From contig NZ_VZRB01000056.1 in assembly GCF_008806595.1 (NCBI RefSeq), positions 1 to 33,975 of the forward strand: a stretch of 33,975 bases of DNA, read 5' to 3'. The notes under the pieces were generated by a model that was given only the letters and a program-made list of their open reading frames with translations, was not told the origin of the DNA and ran no database searches. The translations under genes were made by a program, and so were the position numbers. The stretch is from Streptomyces luteolifulvus (GTDB lineage: Bacteria > Actinomycetota > Actinomycetes > Streptomycetales > Streptomycetaceae). The stretch's first letter is position 1, and each line of letters opens with the position of its first letter. Of this stretch, positions 16,476 through 24,416 are shown piece by piece.

Positions 16476-17621
16476 ATGCTCGGCACGTATCTTGTTTCAG
16501 CCACGCGGACTCCGATCGGCCGTGCCGTAAGAGGGTCGCTCAAGGAGTGCCGCCCGGACGACCTCGTGGCCGGGGTGATCGAACGAGCCGTACGGGAGAG
16601 CGGACTCGACCCCGAGTTGCTCGACGATCACGCGCTGGGCACCGCCTATCCGGAAGGAAAGCAGGGATCTAATCTCGCCCGGCGGGCTGGTCTGCTGGCG
16701 GGACTGCCGTTCGATGTACCGGGTGCCACGGTCAACCGGTTCTGTGCATCGAGTCTGCAGGCGGTCCGCATGGCCTCCCATGCGATCTCTTCCGGTGAGG
16801 CAGAGGCATACCTCGTATCGGGGGTCGAGTCGGTCAGCCAGGTAGGACGCACGACACGCAAGGAAGACCAGCATCCGGCGCTCACGGAGAGCGGGATAGC
16901 GGATGTCTACATTCCCATGGGCGTCACGGCCGAGAACGTGGCCGAACGGTATCGGGTGAGCCGCGACGACATGGACGCCCTGGCGCTGCGCAGTCATCGC
17001 TTGGCCGTCGAGGCGATCCACTCCGGCCGCACGGCTCGGCAGATCACCCCGGTTGTGCTCCCAGACGGCCGGACGGTGAGCGCCGACGACGGCCCCCGCC
17101 GGGACACAACCCTCGCGAAGCTCGCCGCTCTTCCGCCGGTCTTCCGCGAGGGAGGTAGCGTCACCGCCGGTAACTCCTGCCCGCTCAATGACGGTGCGGC
17201 AGCGGCGGTACTCGTCAGTGAGCGGCTGGCCGAGCGCGAAGGGCTCGTGCCTCGGGCCAGGATCGTGGCAACGGCGGTCAGCGGCGTCGCTCCGGAGATC
17301 ATGGGCGTGGGGCCGACCGAGGCCATCCGAAAGGTGCTGCGCCAGGCAAGCCTCACGATCGAGGACATCGACGTTGTGGAGTTCAACGAGGCGTTCGCCG
17401 CTCAGGTGCTCGCAGTCTGCCGGACGGTCGGAATCGACATTGACCACCAGCTCAACCCTTCGGGGGGCGCCATCGCTCTCGGGCACCCCTTCGGGATGAC
17501 CGGTATCCGGCTGCTGTGCTCCCTCCTCGCCAATCTCGAGCACCGCAGCGGGAGAACCGGCCTCGCCACACTCTGCGTGGGAGGGGGCCAGGGAATGGCG
17601 CTCATCCTCGAACGTCTCTGA
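16476..17621 (+). CDS. Acetyl-CoA acyltransferase (thiolase)
   Basis: This 381-residue enzyme would cleave 3-oxoacyl-CoA with CoA to release acetyl-CoA. The nucleophilic cysteine is C90 in VNRFCASSLQAV. The second half carries NPSGGAIALGHPFGMTG (catalytic H337) and CVGGGQGMA (C367). Length and motifs are typical of bacterial degradative thiolases. The ATG at 16476 lies 5 nt after AGGAGG. The frame is open further upstream, but that part overlaps the divergent crotonase and is not thiolase-like. It would complete beta-oxidation with the 3-hydroxyacyl-CoA dehydrogenase at 9408 and the hydratase at 18029. Operator copy E lies in its promoter. Confidence 0.94.
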   Translation: MLGTYLVSATRTPIGRAVRGSLKECRPDDLVAGVIERAVRESGLDPELLDDHALGTAYPEGKQGSNLARRAGLLAGLPFDVPGATVNRFCASSLQAVRMASHAISSGEAEAYLVSGVESVSQVGRTTRKEDQHPALTESGIADVYIPMGVTAENVAERYRVSRDDMDALALRSHRLAVEAIHSGRTARQITPVVLPDGRTVSADDGPRRDTTLAKLAALPPVFREGGSVTAGNSCPLNDGAAAAVLVSERLAEREGLVPRARIVATAVSGVAPEIMGVGPTEAIRKVLRQASLTIEDIDVVEFNEAFAAQVLAVCRTVGIDIDHQLNPSGGAIALGHPFGMTGIRLLCSLLANLEHRSGRTGLATLCVGGGQGMALILERL

Positions 17622-17624
17622 GAG

Positions 17625-17990
17625 GTCCTGACAAAAGCGCTGAACGCGGCGGTGGGTGATCAGGCAGGTGGCGACGCCGAGGAACGCCTCGTGGGTGTCG
17701 TCGAGTCGTTCCTGGCGGACGCGCAGGCATCGGAAGCTGCGGAGCCAGGAGGGGTGCGTTCGCCGACCCAATGGAACGTTCCCGGGCCAGAGCCGTGCGG
17801 CTGTCCTCGCTCGGCGATGACGGGCTGGATGCCCCGTTGCCAGAGCAGGCGGCGGTACTCGTCGTGGTCGTAGCGCGACCGGCCGACCGGCATGCGTCCG
17901 GCTCGGCCGAGGCGGTCGGCCACCGGCGGGATTCTCGGCGAGCAGGAGCAGGAGTTCTCCCTCGCTGTGGCACGGACCGGCGGCAACCGC
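17625..17990 (-). pseudogene. IS5-family transposase C-terminal remnant
   Basis: The minus strand reads MPVGRSRYDHDEYRRLLWQR and GIQPVIAERGQPHGSG in one frame. After a one-base loss near 17765 it continues as SWLRSFRCLRVRQERLDDT and HEAFLGVATCLITHRRVQRF. This is the end of an IS5-type DDE transposase. The N-terminal half is missing and the original stop is lost at the thiolase 3' end. It fills the gap between the thiolase and the second hydratase. Confidence 0.8.
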
Positions 17991-18028
17991 GCAACGCCCC
18001 AACCTTGAAGGAGAGCAGGAGAACAGTG

Positions 18029-18832
18029 ATGACCGAACGACGATTCGGTGCGCACGTCGAGGTGCGTTGGCATGGGCAAAAAGGCTCCGTCGCCGAGCTC
18101 GTCCTGGACCGGCCACAGGCGATGAACGCCATCTCGACGGACATGGCACGCGCACTCGGCGATGCCTGCGCCGCCCTGGCCGCAGCACGATCGATCAGCG
18201 TTGTGGTACTGACCTCGACCAGCGAACGCGCCTTTTGCGTGGGGGCCGACCTGAGGGAACGCAACTCCCTCACAGACACGGATCTCGCGCGGCAGCGCCC
18301 GTACATGAGGGCTCTTTACGGCGGAGTGCTGGAACTGCCCATGCCGACCGTGGCCGCCGTGCACGGATTCGCGCTGGGAGGCGGCTACGAACTGGCGCTT
18401 GCCTGCGATGTCATCGTGGCCGACACCACGGCGGTCGTAGGTCTGCCCGAGGTGTCAGTGGGGCTCGTCCCCGGAGGCGGCGGAACACAGTTGCTGCCGC
18501 GCAGAGTGGGGGCTGCGCGGGCGGCACATCTGATATTCACGGCTCGGCGGGTGCCCGCCCAGGAGGCACTGGCGCTCGGGCTGATCGACGCGGTGGCAGA
18601 CGAAGGCGGGGACCGTACCGACGCCCTCACACTGGCCGCTCGGATGGCTACGCACTCGCCGGTCGGGCTGCGGGCCGCAAAGCTGGCTCTGCGACAGGGC
18701 CGGGGGGTGGATCTGCGAACAGGACTCGACATCGAGGACGCGGCATGGCACGCGGCCGCCTTCTCTGGCGACCGCGCCGAAGGGGTCGCGGCCTTCAACG
18801 AGAGACGGACCCCTGACTGGCCGGGAGAGTGA
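18029..18832 (+). CDS. Enoyl-CoA hydratase (canonical)
   Basis: This 267-residue crotonase-superfamily enzyme would hydrate 2-enoyl-CoA to 3-hydroxyacyl-CoA. It has the oxyanion-hole segments AFCVGADLRERN (68-79) and VHGFALGGGYELALACD (111-127). Both catalytic glutamates are present, E121 in GGGYELAL and E141 in GLPEVSVGLVPGGGG. An AGGAG site precedes the ATG at 18029; a GTG one codon earlier is possible. It is separated from the thiolase only by an IS5 remnant, so the two were probably one operon before the insertion. No copy of the operator motif lies directly upstream, which fits co-transcription from the thiolase promoter. Confidence 0.92.
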   Translation: MTERRFGAHVEVRWHGQKGSVAELVLDRPQAMNAISTDMARALGDACAALAAARSISVVVLTSTSERAFCVGADLRERNSLTDTDLARQRPYMRALYGGVLELPMPTVAAVHGFALGGGYELALACDVIVADTTAVVGLPEVSVGLVPGGGGTQLLPRRVGAARAAHLIFTARRVPAQEALALGLIDAVADEGGDRTDALTLAARMATHSPVGLRAAKLALRQGRGVDLRTGLDIEDAAWHAAAFSGDRAEGVAAFNERRTPDWPGE

Positions 18833-19011
18833 GGGGTGGAAGACGACGTCAGCGCCGCTGCCGGCGCTACGGACTCCCCAAGCGGGCTGCCCAGTTCCTG
18901 GTAGCGGGCCGCCGTCGGCGAGGCACGGAAGCGCCCCCCTGCTTGCGGCCCCGGCTGCGATCCGGACGGTCGGCGCCGGAGGCGGCATGACCACTTGGCG
19001 GTCGGACTGGG

Positions 19012-19240
19012 TCACCTGACCTTTCCGGGGCTTCCTGCTTCACCGGGCTGGGCCGGGACCTTCGCCCTGGTTTTACCGGCGTTCCATGAGGCGTTCTGCC
19101 TGTGCGCCCGTCCGGCGGCCAGGATGTTGCGTGCGGTGTTGTGGTCGTGGACGGTTTTCGCACGCCTCACGTGCCCATTCGCGGACGTGGATGGGCATGG
19201 GCCGTCCTTGACGCCGCACCGGACATGACGGAGCCCCGGC
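19012..19240 (-). pseudogene. TnpB (IS200/IS605-type) C-terminal remnant
   Basis: The minus-strand frame reads CGVKDGPCPSTSANGHVRRA then KTVHDHNTARNILAAGRAHR and a basic tail ending GEAGSPGKVR. The HDHNTARNILAAGRA part matches the last RuvC block of TnpB proteins (RDxNAAxNILAAG), and the zinc-finger cysteines before it are partly lost. Upstream TnpB sequence is absent, so this is a fossil. The noncoding 18833-19011 may hold its right end. Confidence 0.7.
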
Positions 19241-19263
19241 AGCGACGCCGCTGCCGGGGCTCC
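19230..19263. terminator. Strong hairpin, probable bidirectional terminator
   Basis: A perfect 14-bp stem (GGAGCCCCGGCAGC and its complement) with a 6-nt loop lies between the convergent hydratase (ends 18832) and dehydrogenase (ends 19467). There is no T tract, which is usual for actinobacterial terminators. It could instead be an end of the neighbouring transposon fossil. Confidence 0.6.
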
Positions 19264-19466
19264 GCCTCTCTCCGCTCCGCCGGGGGACGCGCGGGAGAGA
19301 TCTCTGCCGTCATCAGGAGCAGCTGGCCTGGACGTTCGGGACCTAGGCCGGCGACGATGCGCCTCTGGGCTGGTCACAGGCTATGCCGGAGCCTCGTACG
19401 ACAAGCCGGGGATACTCAAGGACTTCCTGCGGAACTCCGGACTCCGGCCGTTCATACGTCAGCGAC

Positions 19467-20516
19467 CTAGGCGCCGACGAGAAGGACGGCTTGGCCGAGG
19501 GACGTGCCGTTCTCCACGGTCCTGTGTGCGTCGGCTGCGGCCTCCCAGCTCACGCCATGGATCATGGCGCCAGGCAGCCGGAAACCGTCCGTGACGTCCT
19601 GCCAGAATGCGTCCATCTGCTGTCGGTTACCGGTGCGCACCCCAATGAGGGACTGGCTGTGCAAGTAGAAGGGCAGCAGGTGCATGGATATCGGTGCGTG
19701 GCTGACGGCGCCGCTGACGATGATCTTTCCCATGTCCGCGATTGAGTCGCGGTAGGCGTTCCACAGGACGGGAAGACCCAGATTGTCAACGACGCAGTCG
19801 ATTCCCCAGGAGCCTCCGGCCGCGCGGATCTGCTGGGCCAGGTCGGGGCTGTCGCCGTCAAGAGCGGTGGTGAGGGGGAGGGCGTCCAGGCAGCCCGGCT
19901 TCGCCGCGAGGCGATCGACACCGATCACCTGCGCGCCGCGGTGCGCGGCGAGGGCGGCGACGGTGGATCCGAGGGCTCCGGCGGCCCCCACGACCAGGAC
20001 GGTTGAGTCGCGCCCGACACCGCCCGCCTCCAGCTGGGCCCGTGCGACGGGTCCGTTCGCGGCCATCGCGGCGGCCTCTACGAAATCGATGTCGTCGGGC
20101 AGTGGCCGGACATTGGCCACTGGAGCGGTGCAGTACTCGGCGTAACTCCCGTGTCGGTGAACACCGATCAGGCTGAAGGAGGCGCAAGCTTCCTCTCGGC
20201 CCGCCCGGCAGGCGCGGCAGTCGCCGCATGACAGTACGGCCGACACTGAGACCCGCTTGCCAATGAGTCGGTGATCGACGCCGGACCCTACCGCGTCGAC
20301 CACACCAGCGTGCTCGGCTCCCAGGACATGGGGGAGTTCGGGTATCTGAGGGGCGAAGGGCGGCTTCCCCGCACGTGCGGCGACATCCTTGGTGCGTGCC
20401 ACGATCGCGGCGGACACCCGCACCTGGACCTCACCGGCCGCCGGCTCGGGGTTCGGCATTTCTTCGAGGCGGAGGACATCGGGGCCGCCGAACTCATGGA
20501 TGACAAGGGCCTTCAC
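19467..20516 (-). CDS. Zinc-type medium-chain dehydrogenase/reductase
   Basis: This is a 349-residue MDR-superfamily oxidoreductase. The N-terminal GroES-like domain holds GAEHAG and a four-cysteine structural zinc lobe, CGDCRACRAGREEAC. The Rossmann domain has VLVVGAAGALGSTVAALAA. The catalytic-zinc cysteine expected in the first 45 residues is not evident (IVARTKDVAARAG). It may therefore be a quinone- or enoyl-reductase-like member rather than a classical alcohol dehydrogenase. The GTG start at 20516 overlaps the stop of the dioxygenase gene as GTGA, so the two are translationally coupled. It probably reduces or oxidises an intermediate formed after ring cleavage; the substrate is unknown. 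Confidence 0.88.
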   Translation of the reverse strand: MKALVIHEFGGPDVLRLEEMPNPEPAAGEVQVRVSAAIVARTKDVAARAGKPPFAPQIPELPHVLGAEHAGVVDAVGSGVDHRLIGKRVSVSAVLSCGDCRACRAGREEACASFSLIGVHRHGSYAEYCTAPVANVRPLPDDIDFVEAAAMAANGPVARAQLEAGGVGRDSTVLVVGAAGALGSTVAALAAHRGAQVIGVDRLAAKPGCLDALPLTTALDGDSPDLAQQIRAAGGSWGIDCVVDNLGLPVLWNAYRDSIADMGKIIVSGAVSHAPISMHLLPFYLHSQSLIGVRTGNRQQMDAFWQDVTDGFRLPGAMIHGVSWEAAADAHRTVENGTSLGQAVLLVGA

Positions 20517-21427
20517 TGGTTCTTCTCCTTACCTTCGCCGCCCGCTGAGCGGGGCGGGTTCGCCATCGTCGCGATCACGTCCGGTGTGATGCCGCCGCTG
20601 GTGCCCCAGACGTCGGCGTTCTCCTGAGTGCGGGCCCACTCCTGTGGGACCCAGGTGTCGTCGACCTCGAAGAGTTCGGCGGTGTACTCGATGACGTTGC
20701 CGACCGGGTCCACGAAGTAGCAGAAGACATTGCCGCCCGGCCCGTGCCGGCCAGGGCCCCAGATGCTGTCGTAACCCGCCTTGCGCATGCGGCCCAGGGA
20801 CTTCATGACCTCGTCCGTCGACGCGACCTCGAAGGCGACGTGATTGAGTGAGGTCCACTCTCCTGGGGCCAACACGACGCAGTGGTGCATTTCGTTGCAC
20901 CTCATGAACACCATCTGCTCGTCTTCGTACCAGTCGGAGACCTGGAAGCCCAGAACCTGTGTGTAGAAGTCCTTGGACGCGGTGAGATTCACGGAGTTCA
21001 GGACGATGTGGCTGAGCCGGTCCGGGCCATGAGGGGTGTCCATGGGCTCCGCGTGTTCTTCGACACCCGCGCTGATTTCGATGAGCCTTCCCTCGGGGTC
21101 CCGGGCCTCCACGGCGTAGCCGCCCCCGGCATGTACGCGCGGGCCGGGGGGCGCCACGATCTCCGCGCCGGCGACGTGCAGGCGCTCGGCGAGCGCGTCG
21201 ACATCCGCGGCGGCGGCCGCGCCCAGGCAGATGCGGGCCGGAGAACCGGTGCCGACGCAGAGGGCCAGCACATGGTGTTCCCGCCCACGCGCGCGCAGCT
21301 CGATGCGCGCCCCGTCCTCGGCGCTGTGCACGGAGCGCAGCCCCCACGTCTGCTCGTAGAAGTCGAGCAGTTTCTGGGGTGACTCCACACAGATGTCAAT
21401 GCTGCGCAGATGAGTGATTCCGGACAT
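20513..21427 (-). CDS. Extradiol ring-cleavage dioxygenase (VOC superfamily)
   Basis: This is a 304-residue two-domain type I extradiol dioxygenase, expected to open a catechol ring next to the hydroxyls using Fe(II) and O2. The C-terminal domain has the metal ligands H140 (LSHIVLNS), H196 (LNHVAFEV) and E247 (GNVIEYTAE). It also has H181-H182 and H228 at positions corresponding to the second-sphere acid-base residues of BphC-like enzymes. The N-terminal domain (THLRSIDICVESPQKLLDFY) is the noncatalytic repeat. The ATG at 21427 follows GAGGAG; the frame runs upstream past operator copy F but that part is not conserved-looking. The exact catechol substrate is not predictable. It is the leading candidate for ring opening in this cluster. 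Confidence 0.92.
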   Translation of the reverse strand: MSGITHLRSIDICVESPQKLLDFYEQTWGLRSVHSAEDGARIELRARGREHHVLALCVGTGSPARICLGAAAAADVDALAERLHVAGAEIVAPPGPRVHAGGGYAVEARDPEGRLIEISAGVEEHAEPMDTPHGPDRLSHIVLNSVNLTASKDFYTQVLGFQVSDWYEDEQMVFMRCNEMHHCVVLAPGEWTSLNHVAFEVASTDEVMKSLGRMRKAGYDSIWGPGRHGPGGNVFCYFVDPVGNVIEYTAELFEVDDTWVPQEWARTQENADVWGTSGGITPDVIATMANPPRSAGGEGKEKNQ

Positions 21428-21502
21428 ATGTCGTTCTCCTCGCCGTGCGTCAGACGTCGGGGCCCGCCCTCGCGCCTTCGCTACTGGCATGGTAGCTTGC
21501 CA

Positions 21503-21516
21503 CCTACCAAGGTAGG
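21503..21516. promoter_or_regulatory. Operator copy F (dioxygenase/amidohydrolase divergent promoter)
   Basis: CCTACC-AA-GGTAGG is the best copy: the symmetry extends to 26 bp (21497-21522) with one mismatch pair, including outer TTGC/GCAA. It lies 75 bp from the dioxygenase start and 81 bp from the amidohydrolase start. Confidence 0.88.
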
Positions 21517-21597
21517 TAGCAAGGATCGTGGCGTAGGCATGGGCCCAAACGCGCCACCGGTCGGCCGCGAGTCGGCCCTGATGTGCGAGAGTGAGAG

Positions 21598-22440
21598 ATG
21601 CGTCGGATTGATCTGCACTGCTATCCCGGCACCCCTGAGTGGGTCGCATCGCAGGGCCCCTTCGCGGAGGCCCTGGCGAAGTACTGGAAGAAGCCCTGGG
21701 TCGGACGCGAAGAGCAAGCAGTGGTGGAAGACCTCAAGGCCGCCGGGCTTCAGGCCCTGCTCGTGGCTTTCGATATCGAGTTCCTGACCGGTGCTCCTCC
21801 CATGAGCAACACCGCCGTGGCCGAGATGCGCGACCGCCATCCCGATGTGTTTCTCGGGGCCTGGGGCGCGGTCGATCCCCTGAAGGGGGACGCTGCCATT
21901 GAGGAGGCGGAGCGGGCCGCGAAGTCGGACGGAGTCCTCGGCTTCCACTTCCATCCGATCATGGGCCACTTCCAGGTCGACGATCAGAAGTGGTACCCGC
22001 TGTTCGACTGCATCAGCGGGCTCGGACTGCCGGTCATGATCGATGTCGGAACAACGGGAATGGGTGCCGGGCTCCCAGGAGGGCTTGGCTCGGCCATCAG
22101 TCATGCCCACCCCATGGCGGTCGACCGGCTGGCGGCTCAATTCCCCGATCTGACGATCATCGCGTCGCACCCCGGTTTCCCGTGGGTGGACGAGATGACG
22201 GCGGTCGCCCTGCACAAGGGCAACGTGTACTGGGAGCTCTCGGGGTGGGCCCCGAAGTATTTCCCCCCGTCCCTGAAGGTGGACATCAGGGCCCGCCTGC
22301 AGGACAAGATCATGTTCGGCACGGACCATCCGAGCATCCCCTTTGACCGGCTGCTGCGGGAGTGGGACGAGCTCGGCTATTCCGAGGCGGTTCTCCACAA
22401 GGTCTTCCACGAGAACGCGGAACGCGTCCTCGGCCTGTGA
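21598..22440 (+). CDS. Amidohydrolase-2 family protein (ACMSD-like)
   Basis: This 280-residue TIM-barrel protein belongs to the amidohydrolase family that includes ACMSD, LigJ/LigI-type hydrolases and resorcylate decarboxylases. Seen motifs are GFHFHPIMG (near 118), the metal-binding IIASHPGFPW (near 190) and MFGTDHPSIP with the catalytic Asp (near 242). The usual N-terminal HxH is reduced to IDLHCYPGTP, with Tyr where the second His normally is. Possible roles are hydration, decarboxylation or hydrolysis of a ring-fission product. The ATG at 21598 follows a GAGAG-rich stretch. It is divergent from the extradiol dioxygenase across operator copy F and coupled to the SDR gene (TGATG). Confidence 0.85.
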   Translation: MRRIDLHCYPGTPEWVASQGPFAEALAKYWKKPWVGREEQAVVEDLKAAGLQALLVAFDIEFLTGAPPMSNTAVAEMRDRHPDVFLGAWGAVDPLKGDAAIEEAERAAKSDGVLGFHFHPIMGHFQVDDQKWYPLFDCISGLGLPVMIDVGTTGMGAGLPGGLGSAISHAHPMAVDRLAAQFPDLTIIASHPGFPWVDEMTAVALHKGNVYWELSGWAPKYFPPSLKVDIRARLQDKIMFGTDHPSIPFDRLLREWDELGYSEAVLHKVFHENAERVLGL

Positions 22441-22475
22441 TGACGGCCTTCCAGACTCACTCTGAGGAGTTTTCC

Positions 22476-23249
22476 TTGACTGAAGCAACTGTTCCCAATG
22501 GGCGGACCGCCCTCGTCACCGGCTCTGCCGGGGGCATCGGCCGTGCCGTGGCTCTGCGGCTTGCGGCGGCCGGATACGACGTCACCATCAACTACAGCCG
22601 CTCGAAGGAGCGCGCGGAAGCCACCCTGAAGGAGCTCCGGCAGCACCCCGGTCGGCATCAGGCTGTGCAGGGGGATGTGAGCGACGACGCCGCCGTGCGT
22701 GAGTTGGCGCGGGTCGCTGCCGGGGCCTCCGGCACCCTCGACATCCTCGTCAACAACGCTGGTACGACGAGTGAGACGCCGCCCGACGACCTCGACGGGA
22801 TCGACCTCGCGGACTGGGATCGGGTCTTCCAGGTCAATGTGCGCGGTCTGGTCCAGGTCACCCGCGCCTGCGCCCCGGCCCTACGGGCTGCCGGGGGCTC
22901 GGTGGTCAACGTGGCCAGCATTGTCGGTCTCCGGCCCGGCCCTCAGCCGCTCGCCTACGCGGCCAGCAAGGCTGCGGTCGTCAGCCTCACCAAGACGCTG
23001 TCGCGGGTTCTCGCTCCGCGAGTGCGGGTGAACGCGGTGGCGCCTGGCTGGATCGCGGGCGAATGGATGGAGCGCACGCTCGGCGACAACTACGACAGAC
23101 TCATGGAGCGGCGGGCCCGCATGACCCCCCTGTCGCGCAACGTCACGCTGGAGGACGTGGCCGAGAGTGTGTACGCCCTGGCCGTCTCGCACTCCTTCGT
23201 GACCGGTGAGGTACTCGTCATCGACGGCGGCTACACAGCCACGACCTGA
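22476..23249 (+). CDS. Short-chain dehydrogenase/reductase (FabG-like)
   Basis: This is an SDR of about 258 residues with the cofactor motif TGSAGGIGRA, the NNAG motif, a catalytic serine in VVNVASIVG and the YAASK pair, then VNAVAPGWIAGEW and a GEVLVIDGGYT end. It would interconvert an alcohol and a ketone with NAD(P)H. I prefer the TTG at 22476, which lies 6 nt after GAGGAG. An ATG at 22440 overlapping the amidohydrolase stop would add 12 residues. It is co-transcribed with the amidohydrolase under operator copy F, suggesting that it handles a product of ring cleavage or a hydroxylated side chain. Confidence 0.9.
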   Translation: MTEATVPNGRTALVTGSAGGIGRAVALRLAAAGYDVTINYSRSKERAEATLKELRQHPGRHQAVQGDVSDDAAVRELARVAAGASGTLDILVNNAGTTSETPPDDLDGIDLADWDRVFQVNVRGLVQVTRACAPALRAAGGSVVNVASIVGLRPGPQPLAYAASKAAVVSLTKTLSRVLAPRVRVNAVAPGWIAGEWMERTLGDNYDRLMERRARMTPLSRNVTLEDVAESVYALAVSHSFVTGEVLVIDGGYTATT

Positions 23250-23633
23250 CGCACCGCTCTGTCTGCGTGAGGCTTCGTGCGCGGCACCCCGGCGTCGGTG
23301 CCCGGGTCAGGGCGGCGACCGGTGTGGAGGCCCTGACGCTCTGGGAGCCGATCGCGCACGCGGAAGGTTCTGCCTCGCGGCCGCCGCTCCGTCGGGCTCT
23401 CTGCCGGAGCAGGCCGCTGAGCTGGTCGAATGCGCCCTTCTTCCTGCCAGCAGGCGAAGTGGGACTGCGTAGTTCGCGGCCGGGCAGCTGGCCGATGTCC
23501 AGCCCACGGCCTTGACTCGGCCCGCTGGTGTTCAGCTGTCTTGAGGATTGCGTGTATTCCCTACTGCGGTAGGTAGTACGTTGTTCGTGGCATTTGAGGC
23601 AGTGATCGTCGAAACTCAGTATGCGAGGTGTTC
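23250..23633. other. Intergenic region with cupin promoter
   Basis: The first 265 bp have open frames in two phases but no recognisable family, and may be gene debris. Operator copy G lies near the right end. Confidence 0.45.
23560..23573. promoter_or_regulatory. Operator copy G (cupin)
   Basis: CCTACT-GC-GGTAGG is a near-perfect palindrome, extending by one base each side. It lies 60 bp upstream of the cupin ATG. The right half runs into TAGTAC (23574-23579), a possible -10. Confidence 0.85.
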
Positions 23634-24152
23634 ATGACTCACGGGACAATGCTCGAACCAGGGGCGGGCCGGCCCATCGTGGGTGGCGGTCTGAATGCCA
23701 CCCTCAAGATTGCAGGAGGTTCGGACGCCATCACCTCGACGTTCGAAGTGATCGTTCCTCCCGGATACGATGTCGGTGCCCACTACCACACGCATGGCGA
23801 GGAACTCTTCTACGTCGTTTCCGGGCAGGTGGAGCTCTTCGCTTTCGAGCCGGCGATTCGGTCGAAGACGCACTGGTCGATGTGGGTTTCCAGAGATGGC
23901 AGGTCGCCTCTGCACGCCGGGCCGGGCTCTCTGATGCACGTACCGGCCGGGTGTCCCCATGCTTTTCGCAACACCACGGACGAACCAGCAGTGATGCTGT
24001 TTCAGGCCGCCCCTGCCGGTCACGAGGACTACTTCGAAGAACTCGCAAAGCTGATGGCCGGCTCGCGCGGTCAACTCGACCCCGACGAGGTGGCGAAACT
24101 GCGGCTACGCCACGACGTGCACCAGATCACCACACTGGCCTCGCCGAACTGA
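23634..24152 (+). CDS. Cupin-domain protein (quercetinase-like)
   Basis: This is a 172-residue single-cupin protein. Motif 1 reads GAHYHTHGEELFYVVSG, with metal-binding His/Glu. Motif 2 reads PGSLMHVPAGCPHAFRN, with the third His. An extended helix follows (YFEELAKLMAG). Related proteins include quercetin 2,3-dioxygenase-like cupins and small-molecule sensors, so it may be an oxygenase or isomerase of the pathway. It is too short to be a bicupin gentisate dioxygenase. The ATG at 23634 follows GAGG; a GTG two codons upstream overlaps that site. The promoter has operator copy G, which places it in the regulon as a single-gene unit. Confidence 0.85.
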   Translation: MTHGTMLEPGAGRPIVGGGLNATLKIAGGSDAITSTFEVIVPPGYDVGAHYHTHGEELFYVVSGQVELFAFEPAIRSKTHWSMWVSRDGRSPLHAGPGSLMHVPAGCPHAFRNTTDEPAVMLFQAAPAGHEDYFEELAKLMAGSRGQLDPDEVAKLRLRHDVHQITTLASPN

Positions 24153-24261
24153 GTACATGCCGTGTGTGGCTCCTTTCGCTCTCGGTTATTGATCTTGTGC
24201 TGACCGGCTGCTGCTCAGTGCGGTGAGCGGTTGGCTCGCCCAGCAGGGGCGGCGCCGGCGG

Positions 24262-24416
24262 CGCTGTGTGAGGTGGACGGTGTCCTGTGTGGTAGGGCGG
24301 ACGAGTCGCCTGTAGCAGCACAGGGCTGCGGCGAGGCCAAGAAGGGCGAGGTGGTTGCGGGAGTGGCCTTCGTAGCGGGGCTGAGTCGGCAGACCGTCAA
24401 GGAAGGTCGAGCCGTA
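24262..24416 (-). pseudogene. IS5-family transposase C-terminal scrap
   Basis: The minus strand reads TQPRYEGHSRNHLALLGLAA then ALCCYRRLVR, matching the ends of IS5-type transposases (RYERxxxHFLAFLxLAAALxCYRRL). It is cut by the left end of the IS1182 element. Confidence 0.6.

Larger units (their letters stand above)
18833..19466. other. Intergenic region with TnpB fossil, hairpin and unexplained coding-like stretch
   Basis: This gap between convergent genes holds the TnpB remnant and the hairpin at 19230-19263. On the plus strand, 19384-19458 reads with good third-position GC (YAGASYDKPGILKDFLRNSG) but has no start or recognisable family. It looks like another gene fragment. I see no intact gene. 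Confidence 0.5.

Noticed and set aside
16497..18188. A 563-codon minus-strand open frame
   Set aside because: It runs antisense to the thiolase, whose catalytic motifs are clear. Only its beginning overlaps a genuine IS5 remnant.
23634..24152. Gentisate 1,2-dioxygenase assignment for the cupin
   Set aside because: At 172 residues with a single cupin domain it is about half the size of known gentisate dioxygenases.
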